Shown here one piece after another: positions 34,102 to 43,186 of a stretch of DNA of 44,047 nucleotides. The DNA comes from an uncultured Geobacteraceae bacterium (GTDB taxonomy: Bacteria; Desulfobacterota; Desulfuromonadia; Geobacterales; Pseudopelobacteraceae). The first letter of the stretch is position 1; each line of letters starts with the position of its first letter. Location: assembly GCA_903939115.1 (NCBI GenBank), contig CAJAFV010000052.1:1-44047 (forward strand), given 5' to 3'. The notes below the pieces were generated by a model, which did not search any database, was not told where the DNA came from, and saw only the letters and a program-made list of their open reading frames with translations. The position numbers were made by a program, and so were the translations under genes.

Positions 34102-34407
34102 CTATTTACCGAAGGCAGTCAGCAGCTGCTGCAGAAGCTGAGGATCATTTGATCTGATGGCACCCCCCATGAAATCCATGATCCCGGGGCGATAGCCGTC
34201 ATTCCAGATCCTGCTGAACATCTCCCCGCTGGTTTTACAGACGCAATCGGCCTCTTCAACGCTCTTGCCCTCCTCAACGGTGCAGCCATCAGCTTCCAGC
34301 GTTACCGTCTTCTTGATGTCGTCGATTGAGAAGTAGAATGTTGTCGGTACGGTGAAGATACCTTTTTGATACTGTTGCTGCAGTGTACTGAATATTTCTT
34401 CCTGCAT
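34102..34407 (-). CDS. SCP2 sterol-carrier-like domain protein
   Basis: 101 residues. TFYFSIDDIKKTVTLEADGCTV, ADCVCKTSGEMFSRIWNDGYRPGIMDFMGGAIRSND resembles SCP2 (core GIMDFMGGAIRSNDPQ), a hydrophobic ligand-binding fold that often carries fatty acids or acyl-CoA. It lies 3' of the lipase gene on the same strand and may share its lipid context. Confidence 0.8.
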   Translation of the reverse strand: MQEEIFSTLQQQYQKGIFTVPTTFYFSIDDIKKTVTLEADGCTVEEGKSVEEADCVCKTSGEMFSRIWNDGYRPGIMDFMGGAIRSNDPQLLQQLLTAFGK

Positions 34408-34436
34408 CTGATTCTCCCTCCAGACGTTTTGATTAT

Positions 34437-34463
34437 GAAGAAAGCGGGACCTGGGCCCCGCCT
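34437..34463 (-). terminator. terminator after the lipase gene
   Basis: Minus-strand GCGGGGCC pairs with GGTCCCGC (34461-34444, one G-U), then TTTCTT. It falls between the lipase and SCP2 genes. Confidence 0.5.
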
Positions 34464-34518
34464 TCCATGCTGTAGCGTGCTGTGAAAATACCTGGTATCC
34501 AAGTATTACCTCATCCGG

Positions 34519-36861
34519 TTACGGCAGTGCGAGTACCGAAGGATCTGCTACAATTCCTTTATTCAAAAAGTAAAGCATTTGATCCTGAGCATATTTCGTT
34601 GCCGTGGCAGACCCTGTCGGATCCAGCAGAAACTCATGGCTTAAGCCCGTCTGGTCAAACTGGAAGTAGCCTTCAACAGGCGTGACTGCTGTTGCTGATG
34701 ACGCTGCAAAGTCAACTTTTGGTGATGGAGCACCTGCTGTCAGGGTATATAAGAACGTGGCTGGAATGCGAGGAGCAGTGCCCCCGTTATACCCAAGCTG
34801 CTTGAATCCGGGTGCTACAGCGGCACCGGCCGAACCCAACAGCTCTCGCCCGCCCAAAGCGTTACCGAGGTAGCGGGTATTTTGATTGGGTACAGACTTG
34901 TCGCCAACCGCCTCTTGAATAGCTATACGCCCGGAGAGACGGGACCGGAGACCTGGCGCCAACGGGGTCGTCATGGTCGCAGGGTCAACCGGGTCGATAA
35001 TAGACTGAGTTGCCTGCCAGAAATTGTTAAAGGTCGGTGTTCCTGCGACTATGCCCGCACCAGCCAGCCCTGCGACTGCGGCCGGACCATAGTTGGTGCT
35101 GTCCAGCAGCAGGTATGCCAGACGCCCACCAGGGACATTCAGGACCCCTCTCATGTCGTTGTCAAGGGTTGACTGGGTGTACGGATAGCCGGTTGTGGAG
35201 AGGGTAGTATTACCGGCCAGGTAGTAAGCACCTACAAATGATCCCAGGCTGAGGGAGACGAACTTCGGTTTAACTGTGGTCCGGTTAGGAGCATCCGCAC
35301 CCAGCACGGCGAAGCCGCCGCCAAGCAGTGTAAATTCAAGGCGGTTGAGGTTGAACGCGCCCTGCTGCATATTAGAACGGGCTGCCAGCGGTGCACCGAG
35401 CGCCATGAAGTCGAGTCCCCAATATGCCTGTGGGTGCACAGCTGACGCACCGTGGAGAGGAAGATCTATCGCAACGACAGCATAGCCGTTTGCTGTCAAT
35501 GGCCCGGCCAATTCAGTCACCCGTTCTTTCTTGTCATTGATACCGTGCTGGAAGATGACCAGCGGCCAGCCTCCTGCCGGGGCGGTGCCGGTCGGCACTA
35601 CGTACACGAAAGGAACAGTGCTGGCGGTGTGATAATAACCGGTCAAGGCACCTGTCGCATCCCGGAACGCCTGAGTAACACCAGCAGCAGGATTAAAGGC
35701 AGGCAGCCCACCTAACGTGACGCCTGTCAGATCAATGCTGGCTGGATTTGAATTTTTTACTACAGGGTCTATCGAAAGCTGGCCGCTGTTAATCGCCCCC
35801 TTTATTACTTTGCTTACGGTAGAAGACACAGCCGTTGGTGAGCCCGCCTCGGTCCAGAAAGCGGCAGGTGTGAGTGTGGTCGTTGTGCCGATGCTATTAG
35901 ACCAGCTCTTGCCGGTAAAGCCACCAGGCAGTCCACCCGCAGCAAAAGCCCGCAGAGCACTTTCAACCGGCATTAAATTGGAGACAACAAAATCAGTTGA
36001 GGCGTTGCCAGTTTTCAGCCTCGGAACAAATCCGGCCAGGGTAGTATTGAAACGCCCCATTAGCGCGATCTCGGCACGACTTGTAATCTTGGTATCGGAA
36101 GTTTTTTTGATCAGATCATCCATCACTTTGGCATAACCTGAAAATTTTACGGGGTTTGTTGTATTATCCTGCACTTTGGTTGAGTCTACAAGCGTATCCT
36201 TCCTTATAGCTTCCAGTCCCGCAAACGGCCCTACAAGTTCATATTTTGATTTGAGAATATCAAAATAGGGAGAGCTTATGATCGGTTTTTCACTCGAGGC
36301 GTCCAGCACCCCGTTGGTTACGACATACAGGTAGCGTGTAGCGTGTTTGAGAGGAAAATTCGGAAAGAGGAACAAATCCGTGCTCCCGGGGGCGTATCTG
36401 TATTCAAACATTCGGGAAATGTCTGCAAAACCAAGAGAATTGTTTTCTGTGCCCGCGCTGTCCGGTGACAACTCAAACACTTTAATGTTAGTGACTGTAA
36501 CCGTGGCAGCGTCAACCGGACTTGAAAATCTTATGTAAATCGGAGCATTAACACCAGAAACGGCGTGTGTACTGCCCACCTCGTGCACATTTACATAATT
36601 CAGCGCTTCGGAAGGGTTCATATAACTGTTGGCGGCCCGTGCGACAGGATTGCCCTTCGCATCCTGAGTCAGCGGATCAATATAATATGCGGTAGCAAGA
36701 ACGTTAGGTAGCGGTACGGCACCTGTTGTGGGATCAAATATCGCAGCGTTGCCGTTACTGACGTCGCTGGGGCTGTTGGTGCCTGACGGATCCGAGCTGG
36801 AGCAGCCTGTCACCAGAATGAAGCCGAGATATAACAGAAGTCTCATCATACGTGTATTCAT
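34519..36861 (-). CDS. VolA/Pla-1-type surface lipase lipoprotein
   Basis: 780 residues with GAGAGGT before ATG 36861. Lipoprotein signal with lipobox LVTGC (Cys ~20). The N-terminal part (FDPTTGAVPLPNVL; SSPVDAATVTVTNI; RYLYVVTNGVLD) is the 'virulence-factor lipase N-terminal' domain; the C-terminal half is an alpha/beta hydrolase with WPLVIFQHGINDKKE, the nucleophile elbow SLSLGSFVGA and a late histidine in LSHEFLLD. VolA of Vibrio is a surface lysophospholipase encoded with a FadL porin, and a FadL gene is directly upstream here. It likely releases fatty acids from external lipids. Confidence 0.85.
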   Translation of the reverse strand: MNTRMMRLLLYLGFILVTGCSSSDPSGTNSPSDVSNGNAAIFDPTTGAVPLPNVLATAYYIDPLTQDAKGNPVARAANSYMNPSEALNYVNVHEVGSTHAVSGVNAPIYIRFSSPVDAATVTVTNIKVFELSPDSAGTENNSLGFADISRMFEYRYAPGSTDLFLFPNFPLKHATRYLYVVTNGVLDASSEKPIISSPYFDILKSKYELVGPFAGLEAIRKDTLVDSTKVQDNTTNPVKFSGYAKVMDDLIKKTSDTKITSRAEIALMGRFNTTLAGFVPRLKTGNASTDFVVSNLMPVESALRAFAAGGLPGGFTGKSWSNSIGTTTTLTPAAFWTEAGSPTAVSSTVSKVIKGAINSGQLSIDPVVKNSNPASIDLTGVTLGGLPAFNPAAGVTQAFRDATGALTGYYHTASTVPFVYVVPTGTAPAGGWPLVIFQHGINDKKERVTELAGPLTANGYAVVAIDLPLHGASAVHPQAYWGLDFMALGAPLAARSNMQQGAFNLNRLEFTLLGGGFAVLGADAPNRTTVKPKFVSLSLGSFVGAYYLAGNTTLSTTGYPYTQSTLDNDMRGVLNVPGGRLAYLLLDSTNYGPAAVAGLAGAGIVAGTPTFNNFWQATQSIIDPVDPATMTTPLAPGLRSRLSGRIAIQEAVGDKSVPNQNTRYLGNALGGRELLGSAGAAVAPGFKQLGYNGGTAPRIPATFLYTLTAGAPSPKVDFAASSATAVTPVEGYFQFDQTGLSHEFLLDPTGSATATKYAQDQMLYFLNKGIVADPSVLALP

Positions 36862-36923
36862 GGTATTACCTCTCTGGTTTTATAAAATAATAACGGGTTG
36901 AACTTGCCTGAAATAACAACTCT

Positions 36924-38282
36924 CTAAAACTTGACGGTGATAGATCCGCCGAAGAGATGAACATCACTCTTGTAGGTGCCGTTTGCTCCAGATAATTCAG
37001 CCATGTTCTGGTTATGGACCGTTCTGTCGACGAAGTGGGTCCACATATAGGCAATGTCGAGCGCGAACATGTCGTTGTGGAAACCTTGACCGATACTGAA
37101 GCTGTGGCGGTCTGAGTCGGGGAGTACCGGCCCGAGAGTGGAATCAGGAATGGGATTTTTGTCGTACATGTAGCCAGCTCGGAGATCCAGATTTTTAGTC
37201 AGTGAATACTGCCCGCCAATCTTGTAACACCAGACATCCTCCCAATTAAGAGGTTTGGGGTTACTGTTTGGTTTGTTATTAAAGTTGGAAAATTGTGGGC
37301 TGGCATAATTAAATTCCAGTTTTTTCATCGAACTCCAACCGGTTCGTTCTGCATCCAATTCAACGGTCAGTTTGTCGTTCGGCTGCCAGGCAACGCCGAG
37401 AGCCAGACTGTCCGGAAGCGTAATTGTGGAGGAGACCGTCGAGGAGGCACGAGCTCGGGAATAGGGCGAGGTCGCGCCGGTTGTCATACCGATAATGTTA
37501 AAACCGGCGGGTGAAGTTGCAAGAAAGTTCGCATCACCTTTTATTTTGAGATCGATCTCACTCCGGTAGGCAACACCAAAAGAAAGGTTCGGCAGCGCTT
37601 TCCATTTCAGGCCGGCGTTCCAGCCAACATCAGTGGCGGTTCCGTCAAGCCCCATACTACCCAGCTCATAGGCTGTGTTGGGGACTGATGGATCCGGTTT
37701 GTAAATCATTTTTTGCATGGTGACAATCGCATACGTAACGTCGAGTCCGGCGGCCACTGAAAGGTTCCAGTCATCAAAACGGTATGCGACAGTAGGCTGA
37801 AAGTTGATCGGCTTTACCGCGATGTTCATAATTTCAGCACGAAAAGCGCTGCTGTCATCCCAGCTTTTTGCCAAAGGATAAATAGCGTTTACCGCTAAAC
37901 CGATTGAAACCGGTTGCCCTTCAAAAGAGTGCGTCAGGTAGAAAGCGGGGGCGATGAAAATGTCCTCTTTTGACTTTTCGAATATCGATGTCGAGCCGAC
38001 ACCGGTCGGGGCGGTGCCGCTGAGGGGGGCCGTGCCGTGGAACTCGGTAGATGGCACATAAATTGTGGTTGAGCCGAGATTGACCTGGGTTCCCTTCAGG
38101 AAGGATATACCGGCCGGGTTATAGAAGAGTGCCGAGGGGTCATCAGCCTGTGCAGTAAAGGCATTCCCCATCGCCATAGCTTTCGCTCCCTGCTCATTTA
38201 CTTTCAGTCCTGCTGCCACAGCCAGAGAAGCTGTCCCCGCCAGAGTTGCCAGCATACACGTCGCTACCAGTTTGTTTTTCAT
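36924..38282 (-). CDS. fadL: FadL/OmpP1-type outer-membrane fatty-acid porin
   Basis: 452 residues, AAAAGGAG before ATG 38282. Signal peptide (LATLAGTASLAVAAG), then the FadL hatch motif GLKVNEQGAKAMAMGNAFTA followed by ADDPSALFYNPAGISFLKGTQV, and many amphipathic beta strands ending in GGSITVKF with terminal phenylalanine. Takes up long-chain fatty acids across the outer membrane. Upstream of the lipase gene on the same strand with 62 bp between. Confidence 0.9.
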   Translation of the reverse strand: MKNKLVATCMLATLAGTASLAVAAGLKVNEQGAKAMAMGNAFTAQADDPSALFYNPAGISFLKGTQVNLGSTTIYVPSTEFHGTAPLSGTAPTGVGSTSIFEKSKEDIFIAPAFYLTHSFEGQPVSIGLAVNAIYPLAKSWDDSSAFRAEIMNIAVKPINFQPTVAYRFDDWNLSVAAGLDVTYAIVTMQKMIYKPDPSVPNTAYELGSMGLDGTATDVGWNAGLKWKALPNLSFGVAYRSEIDLKIKGDANFLATSPAGFNIIGMTTGATSPYSRARASSTVSSTITLPDSLALGVAWQPNDKLTVELDAERTGWSSMKKLEFNYASPQFSNFNNKPNSNPKPLNWEDVWCYKIGGQYSLTKNLDLRAGYMYDKNPIPDSTLGPVLPDSDRHSFSIGQGFHNDMFALDIAYMWTHFVDRTVHNQNMAELSGANGTYKSDVHLFGGSITVKF

Positions 38283-38737
38283 TTCAACACTCCTTTTCGT
38301 ATGGATGATCTACCCTTCGCTGCATGTACAATAGCAATGCATCCCTCATGACCTCTGACACGCGTGCGCCTCTCTGATCTGCGCAATCCTGAATCACCCC
38401 CATTCAACGTTGCTGACTCTCATTGACAATATGTGGTTTCGAAGACTTCTTGAACGCTGTTTCATAATTAATTGTGCGCAATCCTGCCATATATTTTGAT
38501 TTTAGAACAGTATTTTTCAGACAAACTATTCCACCTTAACACACGTGTCAACAATAAAAATGCGCCGCACATATTTAAAAAACGGCGGTACATCTGTGCC
38601 GTTAAAGCCCACATACCGGCAGATACCGCCCATAGCAACAGATGTTCATCTCACATAATACGGCACGCTATTGAATTTTGAATGAAAGGTGCTATGAATA
38701 GTATTACTCATAAAAATCAGCGAGAATATAATAAAAT
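38283..38737. other. intergenic region between fadL and the acyl-CoA ligase gene
   Basis: About 455 bases without a supported gene. It must hold the fadL promoter but I see no convincing -35/-10 pair. A few short frames are present and none has both a ribosome site and family signal. Confidence 0.5.
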
Positions 38738-38763
38738 TATACTTGACATGAACGTCAAGTATA
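38738..38763 (+). promoter_or_regulatory. palindromic operator over the promoter of the acyl-CoA ligase operon
   Basis: TATACTTGAC-N6-GTCAAGTATA has 10-bp perfect arms. The left arm contains a -35-like TTGACA (38743-38748), with TATAGC or TAGCCT as -10 after 15-17 bases. A repressor bound here would block the fatty-acid genes; TetR-type regulators are common for such genes, but none is encoded in the window. Confidence 0.7.
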
Positions 38764-38801
38764 TATAGCCTGTTATCACAGAAAACATCCGGAGGTGAAA
38801 C

Positions 38802-40613
38802 ATGGGCAACCCAATGTACCGATCTGTACCTGACATGCTCAGGAGCAACGCCAGGGAATTCAGCTCCAGATTGGCTCTCAAGTACCGGAAGCAAGGGGCG
38901 TTTGTTACCCTGACATACGCCGCGTACTACGAACGGGCGTTGATGGTGTCACGGGGACTCGGCAAGATGGGTGTCAAGCAGGGAGACCGGATTGCCGTCC
39001 TCTCGGAAAACCGCGCCGGCTGGGTTATCGCTGACATGGGAATTCTCTGTACCGGCAGCGTTACCGTACCGATTTACCCAACCAACACTCCCGAACAGAT
39101 CGAATATATGATCAACCATTCGGGCGCTAAAATTGTTTTTGTGTCCGGAAAGTTCCAATACGGCAAGCTGCTCAAAGTCAGGGCAGCAATTCCGGGGGTG
39201 GAGCTGGTCGTTTCGTTCGAACGGTTTTTAGGAGACCCGGGACTGCCTGTCACCACCTTCTATCAGCTCTCCGAGATAGATTCTCCAATAACGCCGGAAG
39301 AGAAGAAGGAAATTGAGGCAAAAATCGACCTGATCAAGCAGGAAGATATGCTGACGCTGATCTACACATCGGGCACTACCGGAGTACCGAAAGGGGTCAT
39401 GCTTTCCCACAACAACATTCTGACCAACACCAGATACATGACTGAACAGAGCGGCGCGATCAATGAGAACGATGTCGTGCTGAGCTTTCTCCCGTTGAGC
39501 CACATTCTTGAACGGACCGCCGGCTACTACATGACGATACGTAACGGCGCTCTTTTGACATTTGCCGACAGCATTGAAAAAGTGCCGGAAAACATGATGG
39601 AAATACAGCCGACCGTTATGGTGAGTGTACCGCGGCTGTTTGAAAAAATTTATCACCGGATTTTTGAGAATGCTCACCAGATGCCGTCAGTCAAAAAAGC
39701 CCTTTTCCACTGGGCGGTTGAAGTCGGCAAACAGTATGTTGCCGCAACGTATATACATAAACACCCCTCCTCACTGCTTAACATTAAATATGCTCTGGCA
39801 GACAAACTTATCTTCAGTAAGGTGCGGGCAAGATTCGGTGGCAGGATGAAATTGTTCTGTTCCGGCGGTGCCCCTCTGGACAAAAATATCAATGAATTTT
39901 TCTGGGTCATCGGAATCCCGATTTTCGAGGGATACGGCCTGACCGAAACCAGTCCGGCCATATCGTTCAATAATTTTGCCCATATCCGCTTCGGCTCGGT
40001 CGGGTTTCCTTTGCCAGAGACCGAGTTAAAAATTGCCGCTGATGGCGAAATCCTGGTAAAGGGCCCGCAGATCATGCTCGGGTACTATAACAACCCGGAA
40101 GCGACAGCTGAAGTTTTCCAGGACGGCTGGCTCAAAACCGGTGATATCGGACATATCGACGAGGGCTTCGTGTTTATCACCGATCGGAAGAAAGAGATCA
40201 TTATTACCGCAGGGGGCAAAAACATTGCTCCTCAGCCGATAGAGAATGAATTGAAGATGGATAAGTACGTCTCCTCGGCGTTTGTCCATGGCGATCGCAA
40301 ACCATATATTACCGCCCTGATTGTCCCGAATATCGAACGTCTGCTGGAATTTGCCAAAGAGCATCACATCCATTATTTCGAACTGGATGATCTCGTCATG
40401 CATGATCCGGTTCAGAAATTATTCGAGCAGCGGCTTGCCGATATCAACAGCCGCCTGGCGCCGTATGAAACCATCAAGAAGTTTGTGCTGCTGCCACATG
40501 ATTTTTCCATTGAGGGGGGTGAATTGACCCCGACCCTGAAACTGAGACGTAAGATTATTTATGAAAAATACAAGCATCGCATAGAAGATATGTACATTGA
40601 CCATAGCAATTAA
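38802..40613 (+). CDS. fadD: long-chain acyl-CoA synthetase (AMP-forming)
   Basis: 603 residues, CGGAGGTG before ATG 38802. AMP-binding signature TLIYTSGTTGVPKGVMLSH (~residues 184-202), A5 motif GYGLTETSPA, A7 LKTGDIGH, A8 ITAGGKNIAPQPIENEL; the catalytic lysine of A10 would be in the C-terminal TPTLKLRR segment. Belongs to the COG1022 (FAA1-like) group of long-chain ligases. It activates fatty acids delivered by FadL for beta-oxidation. Followed by the FadN-type and thiolase genes on the same strand. Confidence 0.92.
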   Translation: MGNPMYRSVPDMLRSNAREFSSRLALKYRKQGAFVTLTYAAYYERALMVSRGLGKMGVKQGDRIAVLSENRAGWVIADMGILCTGSVTVPIYPTNTPEQIEYMINHSGAKIVFVSGKFQYGKLLKVRAAIPGVELVVSFERFLGDPGLPVTTFYQLSEIDSPITPEEKKEIEAKIDLIKQEDMLTLIYTSGTTGVPKGVMLSHNNILTNTRYMTEQSGAINENDVVLSFLPLSHILERTAGYYMTIRNGALLTFADSIEKVPENMMEIQPTVMVSVPRLFEKIYHRIFENAHQMPSVKKALFHWAVEVGKQYVAATYIHKHPSSLLNIKYALADKLIFSKVRARFGGRMKLFCSGGAPLDKNINEFFWVIGIPIFEGYGLTETSPAISFNNFAHIRFGSVGFPLPETELKIAADGEILVKGPQIMLGYYNNPEATAEVFQDGWLKTGDIGHIDEGFVFITDRKKEIIITAGGKNIAPQPIENELKMDKYVSSAFVHGDRKPYITALIVPNIERLLEFAKEHHIHYFELDDLVMHDPVQKLFEQRLADINSRLAPYETIKKFVLLPHDFSIEGGELTPTLKLRRKIIYEKYKHRIEDMYIDHSN

Positions 40614-40633
40614 TTCCGACAGGGAGGAAAGAG

Positions 40634-43021
40634 ATGAAACAGATTAACAAGGTAGCAGTGCTGGGCGCGGGGGTGATGGGGGCAACTATCGCCGCACACC
40701 TCGCCAATGCCGGAATGCAGGTGCTTCTTCTCGATATCGTGCCTCGCGAGCCGACCGATGCCGAGAGTGCGGCCGGCCTTGCTATAACCGACAGCAGGGT
40801 GCGTAATCGTATCGCGACCGCCGGACGAGACGGGCTGATAAAGATGAAACCGGCCCCCTTCTTTCTCCCGGGCTATGCAGATAACATCCAGGTTGGAAAC
40901 TTTGATGATGATATGGGAAAGCTGAAGGAGTGCGACTGGGTTGTTGAGGTCGTCATCGAAAACATGGCGATCAAGAAGAAACTCTTTACCGAGAAGGTTG
41001 TACCGAACCTCAAAGAGGGGGCAATCCTTTCAACTAACACCAGCGGTCTGTCCGTCAACGAGATGGCAGAATGTCTGCCGGAACATCTCCGCAAGAATTT
41101 TCTGGTCACGCATTTTTTCAACCCGCCGCGCTATATGCGCCTGTTGGAGATCGTTTCCTGCTCCTGTACCGACCCGGCGGTCACCGCCTTTATGGCCGAC
41201 TTTATCTCCAAACGGCTTGGCAAAGGCATTGTCTACGCCAAGGACACCCCCAACTTCATCGCCAATCGCATCGGGGTCTACGCGATCTGTAACTGCGTAC
41301 GCACCATGATGGCAATGGATATGACCGTTGAAGAGGTCGATGCCATCGCCGGCCCGGCCACCGCTCGCCCCAAGAGTGCGGCCTTCCGCACCGCTGACCT
41401 GGTCGGTATCGACACCCTCCTGCACGTGGCCAATAACTCCTACGAACTGCTGGTCAATGATGAGCAGCGCGATATTTTCAAATTCCCTGATTTTGTCGGA
41501 GAAATGGTGGCACAAGATCTGCTCGGCAATAAGAGCAGGCAGGGCTTTTTCAAGAAAGTCAAAGGAGAGAAGGGGCAGGAGTTTTTCTACTACGACTATA
41601 AAACCGGAGCATATGCACCGTCGCAGCGGCCCAAGTTCGCCTCCATAGAAGCGGCAAAATCGATTGAAGATCCGGCAAAGCGTCTGCAGGCGCTCGTCAC
41701 GGGGCGCGACAAGGCGGCACAGTTTGCCTGGGCCAACCTGCGTGACACGCTGATCTATACCTTCAACCGGATTCCGGAAATAGCCGACGATATCGTCAAC
41801 ATCGACAATGCCATGAAGTGGGGCTTCAACTGGGAACTTGGTCCGTTCGAGATGCTCGATGCGATCGGTGTCGCCTATTTTGTCGAGCGGGCTGAGAAGG
41901 ACGGGATCACGGTTCCGGTTGGACTGAAAACAGTCGAGCGTTTCTATATATTCAAGGAAGACCGCAATTACTACTACAGCGTTTTTGACGGCGAATACCG
42001 CGAAGTACCCCAGAAACCGGGGCACGTCAGCCTTTCTATCTTGAAGAGAAACAACAAGGTAGTGGAAAAGAACAGCGGCGCTTCCGTAATTGATCTTGGT
42101 GACGGTGTCTTCTGCCTTGAGTTCCATACCAAAATGAACGCCATCGGCGGCGAAATACTCTCTATGGTGCACAAGGCGGTAAAACGGACCGAAGAAGATG
42201 GTGTCGGCCTGGTTATTGCCAACGAAGGAACCATGTTTTCAGCCGGTGCCAACTTGATGCTGCTGGTTATGGCGATAGCTGAAGGGGCATATGACGAAAT
42301 TGCCCTGACGGTCAAGGGTTTCCAAAAGGCGATGATGGCGATCAAGTACTCCAAGATCCCGGTCGTGGCCGCGCCGCACAACCTGGTTATGGGTGGCGGC
42401 TGCGAAACCTGCCTGCATGCCGATGCGATTATTCCGCACGCCGAAACCTACATGGGCCTCGTGGAGTTGGGCGTCGGCCTGCTTCCGGCCGGCGGCGGCA
42501 CCAAGGAGATGGCGATTCGCGCCATCAAGCTGGCCGAGAAATACGACATGGATGCAACCCCGTTCATCTTCAAAAACTACATGAATATTGCAATGGCAAA
42601 AGTCAGCATGTCGGCTGCAGAGCTTGGGCCGATGGGTTTCTTGCGCCAGGGTGACGCCATCACGATGGATATCGATAAACGCATTCACGACGCCAAGCTG
42701 AAGGCGATCTCGCTGGCTGCCAACTATCGCCCCGGCCAGCCGTTGACAGGCTTGAAGGCCCCCGGTCGTGGCGTTGCCGCCTCCATTAAATCACAGCTCT
42801 GGAATATGCAGCAAGGCGGCTTCATCTCCGAATATGACCAGTTTCTCGCCGGCATGGTTGCCGATGTCATCACCGGCGGGGACGTCCCTGCCGGAACCCT
42901 GATCACCGAGGAGTACCTGCTGGATCTGGAGCGGGAGGCTTTTGTGCGCCTCTGCGGCCAGAAGAAGACTCTGGAGCGCATTCAGCACATGCTCAAAAAA
43001 GGGAAGCCGCTGCGAAATTAG
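40634..43021 (+). CDS. fadN: 3-hydroxyacyl-CoA dehydrogenase / enoyl-CoA hydratase, FadN-type fusion
   Basis: 795 residues, AGGGAGGAAA before ATG 40634. The dehydrogenase comes first (VAVLGAGVMGATIAAHLANAG NAD-binding fold; STNTSGLSVNEMA; HFFNPPRYMRLLEI), and a crotonase domain follows in the last third (FSAGANLMLLV; NLVMGGGCETCLHADA; GLLPAGGGTKEMA). This order is that of Bacillus FadN, opposite to E. coli FadB. It performs the hydratase and NAD-dependent oxidation steps of beta-oxidation and pairs with the thiolase downstream. A 380-codon antisense frame overlaps it and is a shadow. Confidence 0.92.
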   Translation: MKQINKVAVLGAGVMGATIAAHLANAGMQVLLLDIVPREPTDAESAAGLAITDSRVRNRIATAGRDGLIKMKPAPFFLPGYADNIQVGNFDDDMGKLKECDWVVEVVIENMAIKKKLFTEKVVPNLKEGAILSTNTSGLSVNEMAECLPEHLRKNFLVTHFFNPPRYMRLLEIVSCSCTDPAVTAFMADFISKRLGKGIVYAKDTPNFIANRIGVYAICNCVRTMMAMDMTVEEVDAIAGPATARPKSAAFRTADLVGIDTLLHVANNSYELLVNDEQRDIFKFPDFVGEMVAQDLLGNKSRQGFFKKVKGEKGQEFFYYDYKTGAYAPSQRPKFASIEAAKSIEDPAKRLQALVTGRDKAAQFAWANLRDTLIYTFNRIPEIADDIVNIDNAMKWGFNWELGPFEMLDAIGVAYFVERAEKDGITVPVGLKTVERFYIFKEDRNYYYSVFDGEYREVPQKPGHVSLSILKRNNKVVEKNSGASVIDLGDGVFCLEFHTKMNAIGGEILSMVHKAVKRTEEDGVGLVIANEGTMFSAGANLMLLVMAIAEGAYDEIALTVKGFQKAMMAIKYSKIPVVAAPHNLVMGGGCETCLHADAIIPHAETYMGLVELGVGLLPAGGGTKEMAIRAIKLAEKYDMDATPFIFKNYMNIAMAKVSMSAAELGPMGFLRQGDAITMDIDKRIHDAKLKAISLAANYRPGQPLTGLKAPGRGVAASIKSQLWNMQQGGFISEYDQFLAGMVADVITGGDVPAGTLITEEYLLDLEREAFVRLCGQKKTLERIQHMLKKGKPLRN

Positions 43022-43031
43022 GGAATATTGT

Positions 43032-43157
43032 CCCCCTCCACTGCCTAAGGCACCTACTTCTGGTTGCGGGAGGGGGTTAGGGGGTGGGGGAAGCTGGGGC
43101 GTACTACTCAAGCATCAGCCTCACCCACCCCTCGGTCCCCTCCCGTCAAGGGAGGGG
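43032..43157. repeat. REP-like pair of GC-rich hairpins
   Basis: CCCCCTCC (43032-43039) pairs with GGAGGGGG (43069-43076); CCCCTCCC (43137-43144) pairs with GGGAGGGG (43150-43157). This style of paired extragenic palindrome is common between genes in proteobacteria. It sits inside the fad operon and could affect transcript stability. Confidence 0.6.
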
Positions 43158-43186
43158 AAGAATGCACACCACTAATGGAGGAACAC

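Noticed and set aside
41030..42172. 380-codon minus-strand ORF
   Set aside because: Lies wholly antisense to the well-supported FadN-type gene, has no family motif or ribosome site and is a product of GC-rich codon usage.
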